From positions 16,610 to 80,609 of the IMG/VR virus record IMGVR_UViG_3300021479_000014: a DNA stretch of 64,000 nucleotides. One strand, written 5' to 3'. Made by a program: the position numbers and the translations under genes. Position 1 is the stretch's first letter, and each line of letters starts with the position of its first letter. This document shows positions 23,710 to 31,009 of this stretch, piece by piece. The notes beneath the pieces are model-generated. The model ran no database searches. It saw only the letters and a list, made by a program, of their open reading frames with translations, and was not told the origin of the DNA. Source of the stretch: a virus.

Positions 23710-23755
23710 TGGGAGGAGGTATTTTGAATGGCATCCTAGCCTCCTCCCATTTCTT
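23710..23755 (+). terminator. Terminator
   Basis: Ten-bp stem TGGGAGGAGG (23710-23719) with CCTCCTCCCA (23740-23749), 20-nt loop, T-rich end. Next gene starts 20 bases on. Confidence 0.65.
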
Positions 23756-23769
23756 ATATGGAGAGAAAA

Positions 23770-24000
23770 ATGAACACATGTGAAGTTATGCACCAATATA
23801 AAGATGGGTTAGTAATAAAATGGAATAATTCTATATGGGTTGTTAGAGCAGATGGAGATCAGCCATCCTTGTGGCCTGTTGCGATTGTTGAGCGCAATGC
23901 ACAAGGAAGATTATCATTCAAAATTCCTAAAGGAACTGACATTGCTAATGCCAATGCAGTTCTTGCATCACTTATCGGAATTAATGACTTCTTTAAATAG
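23770..24000 (+). CDS. Small hypothetical protein
   Basis: 76 residues from ATG 23770 with GGAGAGAA upstream. Predicted beta sandwich-like pattern (GLVIKWNNSIWVVRADG), ends in a helix. Not recognised. Confidence 0.6.
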   Translation: MNTCEVMHQYKDGLVIKWNNSIWVVRADGDQPSLWPVAIVERNAQGRLSFKIPKGTDIANANAVLASLIGINDFFK

Positions 24001-24009
24001 GAGCGCCAC

Positions 24010-24234
24010 ATGCCAGTAGGTCCAGGTAAATATGATGGAGAAGCAACATGGGTACAAGCGCGCACCCAAGCTACTGGTGTATTACTAATGATAGTAGACG
24101 GTAATAAAGGTAATGGATTTTCAATAGCCAGTTTTGATATTCAAGCAACTCTTGATATTACATTGGTATTACCAAAATTATTAAGGGAAATGGCAAATCA
24201 AATCGAACAAGAAATCTCTAAAATGGGTCATTAA
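24010..24234 (+). CDS. Small hypothetical protein
   Basis: 74 residues with AGGAGCGC upstream. Gly-rich first half with VLLMIVDGN strand, second half amphipathic helix (KLLREMANQIEQEI). Function unknown. Confidence 0.6.
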   Translation: MPVGPGKYDGEATWVQARTQATGVLLMIVDGNKGNGFSIASFDIQATLDITLVLPKLLREMANQIEQEISKMGH

Positions 24235-24235
24235 A

Positions 24236-24469
24236 ATGACAAAAACTAAACCGTCTAATCAACAAGTACAATTCCGATTGTTACAAATGCCATGTTGTAA
24301 TATTTTGATCTGTTGGGTTAATCCACGCAGACCAATGTATTGTCCAGAATGTGGAACAAGAGTGTTCCATGCCTATCCAAAAGCAAGATGGGAAGAACAA
24401 TATTCTGAAGCATGGTTACGTGTAACTGACTATGAGAAAGCGACTTGGAAAGATGAAAAAGAAACATGA
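24236..24469 (+). CDS. Small zinc-ribbon protein
   Basis: 77 residues, starts two bases after the previous stop. CC (about 20-21) plus CxxCG (YCPECG, about 35-40) suggest one zinc site; basic/aromatic tail. Overlaps the next gene. Confidence 0.6.
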   Translation: MTKTKPSNQQVQFRLLQMPCCNILICWVNPRRPMYCPECGTRVFHAYPKARWEEQYSEAWLRVTDYEKATWKDEKET

Positions 24470-24695
24470 AGAGCATGATGAAAAGACCTGCTTTCGTTGC
24501 AGACTTCATGCACTATTTGAAGAAATATATCCGAAAGGTATTGGTGATGATGAAAGATTTATATTGACTACACTTGCTGAGGCAGTAGGTCAACTATTAT
24601 CAGGAATGGATGATCGTGAAGCAGCATATTTTATGTTTGCAGTAATGAAATATATGCAAGAAGATGATGAAGACGAAACACCCACAGAACACTAG
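24432..24695 (+). CDS. Small hypothetical protein
   Basis: 87 residues; ATG 24432 or 24453 (neither has a strong binding site). CFRC pair plus a run of helices (ILTTLAEAVGQLLSGMDDREAAYFMFAVMKYM). The acidic C-terminal tail is shared with nothing known. Confidence 0.5.
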   Translation: MRKRLGKMKKKHEEHDEKTCFRCRLHALFEEIYPKGIGDDERFILTTLAEAVGQLLSGMDDREAAYFMFAVMKYMQEDDEDETPTEH

Positions 24696-24705
24696 GAGGC
24701 GCAAC

Positions 24706-24990
24706 ATGGCTAAGTTTGAAGAATCAATCGATCCCACTGAAAGGCTTACGTTCTTTCCAGATGGAACTGCTCTAGTTATCAGGTATTCGCCGTGGACAGG
24801 TAAATTCAATAAAGTTACCATACGACTTACTGAAGAACAATATAATAATTGGCACAACAAGCGTATGCTGATACAAGATGCAATGCCTCATCTAGATAAA
24901 GATGAGCGTGAGTTTTTAATGACAGGCTATACCCCTACAGATTGGGCGACAATATTTCCTCCAGAAGACGAGGATGATAAAGACGTTTAA
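24706..24990 (+). CDS. Small hypothetical protein
   Basis: 94 residues from ATG 24706 with AGGAGG upstream (earlier in-frame ATG at 24664 lies in the previous gene). Starts with beta strands and ends with a strongly acidic PPEDEDDKDV. No known family. Confidence 0.65.
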   Translation: MAKFEESIDPTERLTFFPDGTALVIRYSPWTGKFNKVTIRLTEEQYNNWHNKRMLIQDAMPHLDKDEREFLMTGYTPTDWATIFPPEDEDDKDV

Positions 24991-25001
24991 TGGGGGAATA
25001 A

Positions 25002-25202
25002 ATGGAAACGTCTCCTTGGAACAGGAAGCTCCATAAATATCTAATGACTAATGGATATAAATACACTCAACATTATCGTTATGATAGATATGACAAAGGT
25101 AAGATAACCATCTTCTATTATATCAATAACTACATAATGATTCTAGAGGGAGGGGAACCAGCATCAAGTAGAATAGTACGTGAAATAGAAAGTGTACTCT
25201 AA
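25002..25202 (+). CDS. Small aromatic-rich protein
   Basis: 66 residues with GGGGGAA upstream. Tyr-rich (MTNGYKYTQHYRYDRYDKG) first half, then a hydrophobic beta segment. Function unknown. Confidence 0.55.
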   Translation: METSPWNRKLHKYLMTNGYKYTQHYRYDRYDKGKITIFYYINNYIMILEGGEPASSRIVREIESVL

Positions 25203-25215
25203 CCAGGAAACTAAA

Positions 25216-26226
25216 ATGTATCTCATGGATCATATAATAGAAACAGTTCACGAAGCTAAAAAGAGACGATTGTTGAATCATCCAGTTATAAGTGTCTTCC
25301 CAATATTGGAAGAGAAACTGAAAGGATGTCCACGTTTCTTATTTGATGAAAACTCAATACATACAGCAGTTGAACTTACTCTGGGGCGCCCCAAAGTTCT
25401 CAGAGAAGCCATGGCGCATCTTACCATACCTTATTCAAGAATGTGGATAGAATGGCCAGAATCTGGTAGAGAAAGATTGAGGCAAACATTCTCAATAGAT
25501 GCTTTTGAGCATCCAAATAGACCTTTACCAACCCGTCTTGGCTTTTTGTTAGAAGCAGATGAAGCTGGTAGAAAAGGAATGGTAACTTGGGTCTGGAGTA
25601 ATCATTTTATTAAAAAAGGAGAGCCACCTAATGTGTGTCCAATATCTGCTTTCTTTGATCTAGATTTTGATTACGGAAAGTTATCCAATTCGCATATGTC
25701 AAGCTTTTTGGACGCAAATCTAGCACACATTTGGAGAAACAAACCAATTCAATTAGCTGCGCTCCAGAGTATATGGGACACAGCAGTACATAAGCCATCT
25801 GATTGGGGAATGAGATTTCTAGAACTTCCTACTCCAACATCTCCATTTGGACACACCAATAATGAAGTAGCCAATTTCTACGCAGACGTTTATGGTGAAT
25901 ACATTATGGTTTGGTCTTGCCTAATGCTTCTTACCAGTTCTAGGAAGATCATAGATCTAGAAGAAGTTGACATGTCTAAACTTAATCAGATTCGTAAACG
26001 AATGAACAAACCTGTAAAGCTGGACCATACTGTAGTGAGCATGTATATTAATCAAGATGTTCACGTACACAAGCCAGGTGTGCCGTTAGGATTTGATAGA
26101 AAGAGTCCTCGAATTCATATGGTTTCTCGCTATCTAAATAGACGTGGCGATAAACATTGGATAGTGGAGCCTTTCTGGCGCGGCAAAGGTGAAGTTATAA
26201 GCAGACATGTGAAGGTAAAAGTTTAG
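25216..26226 (+). CDS. Conserved phage-type hypothetical protein
   Basis: 336 residues from ATG 25216 (CAGGAAAC upstream; in-frame ATG 25192 lies in the previous gene). N-terminal hydrophobic-charged helical region, a central segment with FADVYGEYIMVWSCLMLLTSSRKII, and a C-terminal signature KSPRIHMVSRYLNRRGDKHWIVEPFWRGKG seen in many phage hypotheticals (HxxRxHxR...WIxPhxrGxG). No catalytic motif I can name. Largest protein of this operon section. Confidence 0.75.
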   Translation: MYLMDHIIETVHEAKKRRLLNHPVISVFPILEEKLKGCPRFLFDENSIHTAVELTLGRPKVLREAMAHLTIPYSRMWIEWPESGRERLRQTFSIDAFEHPNRPLPTRLGFLLEADEAGRKGMVTWVWSNHFIKKGEPPNVCPISAFFDLDFDYGKLSNSHMSSFLDANLAHIWRNKPIQLAALQSIWDTAVHKPSDWGMRFLELPTPTSPFGHTNNEVANFYADVYGEYIMVWSCLMLLTSSRKIIDLEEVDMSKLNQIRKRMNKPVKLDHTVVSMYINQDVHVHKPGVPLGFDRKSPRIHMVSRYLNRRGDKHWIVEPFWRGKGEVISRHVKVKV

Positions 26227-26235
26227 GAGTGCAAC

Positions 26236-26511
26236 ATGACTTATGAAGTAGTATCATTTACCGGTGATTTCCCATTAGCACATCAGCCTAATTGGGATGT
26301 CCAATACGTAACAAGAGCAGAAGCTATCAAAGAAGGTAGACTTCAACATGAACTATTCAACATAGAACAACATAATGAACATTATACTATGGTTTTAGAT
26401 TTAGATAAAGATGAAGATAATGAAGTTGAATGGATAATTTATCAAGATAAAGAATATGTAGGACGTAAAGCTCAAATACTTGCTGATGATTTAGCAGGAG
26501 AATGTACGTGA
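26236..26511 (+). CDS. Small hypothetical protein
   Basis: 91 residues with AGGAGTGC upstream. Acidic and Tyr/His-containing (LAHQPNWDVQYVTRAEAI, NEVEWIIYQDKEY). No recognised family. End overlaps the SWIM gene. Confidence 0.6.
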   Translation: MTYEVVSFTGDFPLAHQPNWDVQYVTRAEAIKEGRLQHELFNIEQHNEHYTMVLDLDKDEDNEVEWIIYQDKEYVGRKAQILADDLAGECT

Positions 26512-26708
26512 CAGCAGACGAATATGAATATTTCATTAAGCAATTAAATCCAAATTGTTGGAAAATATATAAAGTAGATGGACATTATAAAGAACCAACT
26601 GATACTTATACAGTTATGCTACACCGTGGCTATTATCAATGTGATTGTCCAGCACCAAAACACTGCAAGCACATTGATATGGTCAAACCCAAGAAGGATC
26701 TATTCTAA
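26508..26708 (+). CDS. Second small SWIM-type zinc-finger protein
   Basis: 66 residues from GTG 26508, whose AGGAG site is seven bases upstream; ATG 26502 is too close to it. CDCPAPKHCKHIDMV (about residues 45-59) is a compact CxC...CxH SWIM motif. Related in type, but not closely in sequence, to the protein at 20285. May bind DNA or tether a partner. Confidence 0.7.
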   Translation: MTADEYEYFIKQLNPNCWKIYKVDGHYKEPTDTYTVMLHRGYYQCDCPAPKHCKHIDMVKPKKDLF

Positions 26709-26941
26709 TGAAATGTCCTTACTGTAATGGAACTGGAGATTTAATAAATCCTGAAGTTGGTGCACTCATTCTGTTGGCGCGCCAAGCTAAAGGAATGACA
26801 CAAGAACAACTTGGTATAGGTTCTAGCTTATCACGCGCACAAATTGCTAATATTGAACTTGGTAAATCAGATGTACCAACAAGAACTTTAGCGCGTATTG
26901 CCCAGACACTTGGTGTTTCTATGAAGGATTTAGTACCGTGA
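26708..26941 (+). CDS. XRE-family HTH with N-terminal zinc knuckle
   Basis: 77 residues, ATG overlaps the previous stop. MKCPYCNGTG is a CxxCxGxG knuckle, followed from residue 18 by a Cro/C1 HTH (LARQAKGMTQEQLGIGSSLSRAQIANIELGKSD). A DNA-binding regulator in which a zinc motif was joined to the XRE domain, an uncommon arrangement. Coupled to the downstream Cys-cluster gene by GTGA. Confidence 0.8.
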   Translation: MKCPYCNGTGDLINPEVGALILLARQAKGMTQEQLGIGSSLSRAQIANIELGKSDVPTRTLARIAQTLGVSMKDLVP

Positions 26942-27447
26942 CTCGTGAATGTGGAGACTGTACTCTTTGCTGCAAATTGGTACCAGTCAAAGAGATAGAT
27001 AAGCCAGCTAATACACGTTGTAAGCATCAACGACAAATAAAGGGTTGTCTTGTTTATCATACAAACAAAATGCCATTCTCTTGCCATGTTTGGAATTGTC
27101 GTTGGCTTGTTAATGCTGATACACACGATTTGGCGCGCCCAGATAGATCGCATTACGTCATAGATATGATGCCAGATTTTGTTATTGCCTTAGATGGAGA
27201 TAAGAAGATTCAAATTCAAGTAGTCCAAATTTGGTGCGATGCTAATTATCGAGATGCTTGGAAAGATCCTAAGCTCAAAGCATATATGATGCGTCGTGGC
27301 GCAGAAGGAATTGCGTCTATGATTCGTTACGACTCTTATGAAGCGTTCATTGTTTTTCCGCCTAATATGACTGCCGAAAAGCAATGGATGATTAGGTCTG
27401 GTGACATGAGAGAGAAGAGTGAGCTAATCGAACTATTGGAGGAATAA
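26938..27447 (+). CDS. YkgJ-type cysteine-cluster protein
   Basis: 169 residues from GTG 26938. First 55 residues hold about eight Cys (CGDCTLCCKLVPVK, CKHQRQ, GCLVY, FSCHVWNC), the YkgJ/zinc-iron chelating pattern; the rest is alpha/beta with Trp. May bind a metal cluster; biochemical role not settled for the family. Confidence 0.7.
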   Translation: MTRECGDCTLCCKLVPVKEIDKPANTRCKHQRQIKGCLVYHTNKMPFSCHVWNCRWLVNADTHDLARPDRSHYVIDMMPDFVIALDGDKKIQIQVVQIWCDANYRDAWKDPKLKAYMMRRGAEGIASMIRYDSYEAFIVFPPNMTAEKQWMIRSGDMREKSELIELLEE

Positions 27448-27872
27448 TGGTAAAGTATAAACCAGGTTATGAACATCTATATAAAAGATTTCCAGGTCAT
27501 TATAGACAACTCATAATGAATCCAACAAAACCATTTAGACCTAATTATGAATATTTATATACACCATATCCTCCAGAAGATGATGAGGAAAAATGGCATC
27601 ATTGGTGTGAATTTCATGGTGTAAAATTATGGACAGATTTAATATTTTGTGACAATTGTTGTAAAATAATTAATCCAAACAGACATTATAATAGAAGTAT
27701 GGTGCCAAATTTATTACCAGCAAGAATACGATATTCAGTACCTGAAAAAATTCTCTGTCAAAGTTGCACAGCAAAAGAAAATTATCAATATTACCAACTT
27801 GAAGAGATTACGCATCTCACTAGGGAGATTCGTAATATGACGAGGAGAAGCAAACGTGGGAAAAAAGAATAA
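27447..27872 (+). CDS. Zinc-finger hypothetical protein
   Basis: 141 residues. Aromatic-Pro N-terminus, then CDNCC (about residue 74) and CQSC (about 110) pairs that may bind zinc, and a very basic C-terminal tail. Start overlaps previous stop. Function unknown. Confidence 0.6.
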   Translation: MVKYKPGYEHLYKRFPGHYRQLIMNPTKPFRPNYEYLYTPYPPEDDEEKWHHWCEFHGVKLWTDLIFCDNCCKIINPNRHYNRSMVPNLLPARIRYSVPEKILCQSCTAKENYQYYQLEEITHLTREIRNMTRRSKRGKKE

Positions 27873-28107
27873 TAAACCAAGACAGATCGTAAATGACACT
27901 CGTGGTTTACGATGGCTACTTTTAGTCTGTATAGATGATCTTGCGAACAGCAGGATCACACCCAACAAGGCAAACGCAATGTCCAATGTTGCTAATTCGA
28001 TAATGGACACAATGCGTTTAGAGATGGTATCCACCAGGATTGGCAGTTCTGATGGATACGCGCCTCTGATTCTTGCTAACGTTCCAGAAGAGATCGAGGC
28101 TAGTTAA
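27856..28107 (+). CDS. Small hypothetical protein
   Basis: 83 residues from GTG 27856 (AGGAGAAG upstream). Helical, last gene of the plus-strand run. Its end overlaps the convergent primase gene by eight bases. Confidence 0.6.
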   Translation: MGKKNNKPRQIVNDTRGLRWLLLVCIDDLANSRITPNKANAMSNVANSIMDTMRLEMVSTRIGSSDGYAPLILANVPEEIEAS

Positions 28108-29341
28108 ACAGGTCTTTGACCTCCTGAGAGACAGGCAAAATCTTTTCTCCAAGCTCTTTTGCCTGTCTCTCAAAATCTGGTTCCCATTTAACTTCGTTTA
28201 TCCATGGAAGAACCATCCCATTCTGTTGCGCTGCAAAGATTAAACCGCCAAGACTTTTAGTCCCATTTCTAGGTAGTTCTGGCCGATGCGATTTCCATTG
28301 CCGTGTAAAGTATCCTTGGCCTCTACCCATAGTTCCGTAGCGTGCGCCTCCTGATACTGCTTCTAAGAACAGTTCAAATGCTTGATCAATTGTTAGTTGA
28401 TTAGCTTCGTTGTCGTCATGTATTGCACCTATTAACGGTAGCATAACATTGAGTGTGTACCACTCGTTACTATCTGCTAGATGGTTATCACGTATGTAAT
28501 CAATACATGCTGATGCTTTCTTATACGCTGTCCATTTTGAATCTTTACGAGGGATATATGGTGTACGAACTGTTTCTCGCTGTACTGACATCTCTGGTAC
28601 TAGGCTGCGTAGCTTACGTATATCAGTCTTATGATAGTATTCCTTTAAGAGGTGAGCTAACGCTGGTTTTTGTCCTTTTGCTATCTTTTCTAATTTTGGA
28701 TAATTAACAGTGCCAGGTAAGCGCATAACACGATCAACGTTGGACATGTTGTCTACTTTGACAGGTAGATCTTGGAATATGTTGCGCAGCATAGCTTCAA
28801 AATCGTGTGATAAATTGGTTACACCAGAACGAAATTTTATTAGTTCATTATTTATTTCTTTTTGCACTTCATCATTAGCTGGACGGAATAGTTGAATATC
28901 TATTGCTTCAATAAGAAAATATACAAGCTGAAAACCACCCCCAGAATTAACAACAACTGATGGGCAAATATCTCCTGTTAGTTTCTCATCTATAAAGGAC
29001 GCGATTTGATCTGCATCTCTTTGGAAGGATGTAAAATCTATGTCAAAAGCTAAAGCTCTGATAGCGATAATATCATCAATATTATTCTTGCCCCACCAAC
29101 CTTGCCTTTGTGAAACTTTGCACGGTCTATTGACGCTATAATATACGTTTGATTTACGATCTTGTCTTTCTTGAATATCTTGTATGAGTTGTTTCTGTTG
29201 TTGCGCCTCAAAGGTGCAACCTGGTTCCCATTTAGGACCGTTTTGTGGACCTCCGAATGGAGCTTCACTTGCAATAGTATGGCGACCTCCTGGATCCAGG
29301 AGGTCTAGAAAATACAGGCATTGTTTGATATTTAGTTCCAT
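28100..29341 (-). CDS. Primase-polymerase (AEP-like)
   Basis: 413 residues, GGAGG before ATG. Catalytic DxD-type motif FDID (99-102), the SGGG-containing VVVNSGGGFQLV (129-140), and a later RLPGT motif (DRVMRLPGTVNYPK) are the archaeo-eukaryotic primase signatures seen in RepB-like and phage primase-polymerases. It can prime and extend DNA. C-terminal 130 residues likely form a PriCT-type helical domain. No helicase is fused; the helicase at 11668 and ATPase at 14710 are separate. Tail overlaps the convergent plus-strand gene. Confidence 0.85.
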   Translation of the reverse strand: MELNIKQCLYFLDLLDPGGRHTIASEAPFGGPQNGPKWEPGCTFEAQQQKQLIQDIQERQDRKSNVYYSVNRPCKVSQRQGWWGKNNIDDIIAIRALAFDIDFTSFQRDADQIASFIDEKLTGDICPSVVVNSGGGFQLVYFLIEAIDIQLFRPANDEVQKEINNELIKFRSGVTNLSHDFEAMLRNIFQDLPVKVDNMSNVDRVMRLPGTVNYPKLEKIAKGQKPALAHLLKEYYHKTDIRKLRSLVPEMSVQRETVRTPYIPRKDSKWTAYKKASACIDYIRDNHLADSNEWYTLNVMLPLIGAIHDDNEANQLTIDQAFELFLEAVSGGARYGTMGRGQGYFTRQWKSHRPELPRNGTKSLGGLIFAAQQNGMVLPWINEVKWEPDFERQAKELGEKILPVSQEVKDLFN

Positions 29342-29342
29342 T

Positions 29343-29564
29343 TTATTCCTCCGTGTTGTTTGGACGGAAATTGACTACGTTTTCCTTTTCCAATTTTACT
29401 TCTTGTTTTTGAAATTTATCCCAGGCTTCGTTAAGTTCTTGTTGAGCTTGTCTTAGAATTGAAAATGTATCTTTATAAAGCTTAACAGCATCGTCAAACC
29501 TCTTTTTAGATGTTTCCCATTCTTTCTTCGCAGATTCAAATTCTGCGGGAAAAAGTTCTGGCAT
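29343..29564 (-). CDS. Coiled-coil protein upstream of the primase
   Basis: 73 residues from ATG 29564 (AAGGAGAA upstream; a TTG at 29570 is too close to it). One long amphipathic helix from residue 8 to 58 with heptad-like spacing, then a polar tail. Runs with the primase gene in one operon. Confidence 0.6.
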   Translation of the reverse strand: MPELFPAEFESAKKEWETSKKRFDDAVKLYKDTFSILRQAQQELNEAWDKFQKQEVKLEKENVVNFRPNNTEE

Positions 29565-29595
29565 TACCAATTCTCCTTTTCTTACTTTCTTGCCC

Positions 29596-29648
29596 TAAGT
29601 ATAGCGCAAGTAGAGGCGTAAGTATAGATCGAATATCGCAAGTAGAAT
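29596..29648 (+). promoter_or_regulatory. Direct repeats, putative operator of the XRE regulator
   Basis: CGCAAGTAGA occurs at 29605-29614 and 29637-29646, interleaved with TAAGTATAG at 29596-29604 and 29619-29627. They lie in the divergent space between the primase operon and the XRE gene. The inverse (ATTCTACTTGCG) is at 30953-30964 overlapping the ligase promoter. Confidence 0.55.
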
Positions 29649-29676
29649 GTTAACTCTCACAGCAGGAGCACAACTA

Positions 29677-30027
29677 GTGGCAAACTTCACGTACAAATCA
29701 TACAACTTTGTAGACAAAGATCCCATAATTGATGAGATAAGGACTGTCTATCAAGATAGCGGTGTGAATTATAGGTGGATTGAAGAAAATTCTGGTGTAA
29801 CTGCCCAGACATTATCTGCTTGGTTTAATGGCAGAACTAAGAAGCCACAGGCAGCAACCATCAACGCAGTTCTTCGATCATTAGGCTACAAGCTCGGTAT
29901 TGTTGAATATGGGAAACAACAAGTTAAAGTTTTTCCAGCAATGGAACAGCCAAAAACTTCTGTTAGACATCAAAATGTCGTAACAATCCAGAAATACAAC
30001 AAGTTCAAGAAAGCTAAAAGAAGATGA
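29677..30027 (+). CDS. XRE-family transcription regulator
   Basis: 116 residues from GTG 29677, with AGGAG eight bases upstream; an ATG at 29647 (10 residues longer) overlaps the operator repeats. Residues 14-80 carry a Cro/C1-type HTH (EIRTVYQDSGVNYRWIEENSG, then TLSAWFNGRTKKPQ), followed by a basic tail. It likely controls its own divergent promoter and the ligase gene through the shared CGCAAGTAGA sites. Whether it acts as repressor or activator is not shown. Confidence 0.75.
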   Translation: MANFTYKSYNFVDKDPIIDEIRTVYQDSGVNYRWIEENSGVTAQTLSAWFNGRTKKPQAATINAVLRSLGYKLGIVEYGKQQVKVFPAMEQPKTSVRHQNVVTIQKYNKFKKAKRR

Positions 30028-30032
30028 AGAAT

Positions 30033-30278
30033 CCCACCGAGGATAAAACCCCGGCAGCGGACGCGTGATTACCGGCTAGTGATGGGTAACAGGATTGTGC
30101 CAGTACATGGCCAGACGTAGCAATAACGCCGTCGCATGTGACTCCAGGTTGCCTGTTATTTTGGCACTACAAGATGAGATTCAGGTCTTCGGTGGGTGTG
30201 GTATCATTGCCTGTGAAATCTCATAACGTCACGTATTGGCGCTGCTATCGGAATGGGCCGGTAGCAGCGCCTCTTACT
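30033..30278 (+). ncRNA. Possible structured RNA with pseudoknot potential
   Basis: Gap without a gene. Outer stem CCCACCGA (30033-30040) with TCGGTGGG (30189-30196); inside, TAACAGG (30087-30093) with CCTGTTA (30152-30158) crosses GTGCCA (30097-30102) with TGGCAC (30162-30167), a pseudoknot arrangement. Then a terminator-like 10-bp stem GGCGCTGCTA/TAGCAGCGCC (30238-30271) with a T-containing tail. No known RNA family recognised. Confidence 0.45.
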
Positions 30279-30300
30279 CTCAAACATCAGGAGAAATAAA

Positions 30301-30519
30301 ATGGGTAGACCAAAGAGAAAGATTCCAAAAAGCCCTGTACCAGTTAGTGAACAGGGTTATAAAAAATGCATCATGCAATTACGACATGCTGCTTTATATC
30401 AAAATTTAGAATTGAAAGATTTATTCAAGAAGAGTGATGAATGGTTATTAGACCAACCATATATCGGTATCAAATGTCTGTACGTGTTACGTCAAATCCA
30501 GCAAGGAGAAGTAAAATGA
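30301..30519 (+). CDS. Small basic hypothetical protein
   Basis: 72 residues, CAGGAGAA upstream of ATG 30301. Basic N-terminus (MGRPKRKIPKSPVPVSEQGYKK), helical centre. No known family. Overlaps the start of the next gene. Confidence 0.6.
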   Translation: MGRPKRKIPKSPVPVSEQGYKKCIMQLRHAALYQNLELKDLFKKSDEWLLDQPYIGIKCLYVLRQIQQGEVK

Positions 30520-30929
30520 AATATAAGATAGAGTTCTCAGGTCAAGCTGAGCTTTTATTCTCAATGATGGCCAAACTACTGCCAGATGAGCTTAATGTAC
30601 ATGTGGAGGAAATACCTGATATACAACCAGGTAAAAGCTCTAAAGTTGCGCAACAGATGATATCTGCATTAGGTCCACCACAATTAGAAAAGCCAAAACG
30701 AGTAAAACATTTTATACATCCTACTGGAAAAACATCGTCTGATTTTATTCTTGAGTATTTACAAAAACATCAAACAGGACGATGGAGAGATATGAGTAAG
30801 CATCTTGTCAATATTGGTTATAATAAAAGTACAATCAATAATTCTGTAACCAGATTAAAGAGTAAGAAAATTATTGAACAAACAGGTATTGGTGTGTACA
30901 GATTGATAAAACAAGCCAAAGCCTCTTAA
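30516..30929 (+). CDS. Probable winged-helix DNA-binding protein
   Basis: 137 residues from ATG 30516 (AAGGAGAAG upstream; the longer frame from 30441 is rejected). C-terminal half DFILEYLQKHQTGRWRDMSKHLVNIGYNKSTINNSVTRLKSKKIIEQTGIGVYRLI has the helix-turn-helix-wing pattern of winged-helix proteins. N-terminal half has a different alpha/beta part. Role in DNA binding is inferred. Confidence 0.65.
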   Translation: MKYKIEFSGQAELLFSMMAKLLPDELNVHVEEIPDIQPGKSSKVAQQMISALGPPQLEKPKRVKHFIHPTGKTSSDFILEYLQKHQTGRWRDMSKHLVNIGYNKSTINNSVTRLKSKKIIEQTGIGVYRLIKQAKAS

Positions 30930-30952
30930 TCACATGTAGATCATGTATTATT

Positions 30953-30988
30953 ATTCTACTTGCGTCGCGAAGGAAAGTATGCTATTCT
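30953..30988 (+). promoter_or_regulatory. Ligase promoter with operator-like site
   Basis: TTGCGT (30960-30965) and TATTCT (30983-30988) are 17 nt apart. The -35 box lies within ATTCTACTTGCG (30953-30964), the inverse of the CGCAAGTAGA repeats upstream of the XRE gene, so the regulator would block or position polymerase here. Confidence 0.65.
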
Positions 30989-31009
30989 AACCGTAGGAAG
31001 GAATGAGTA

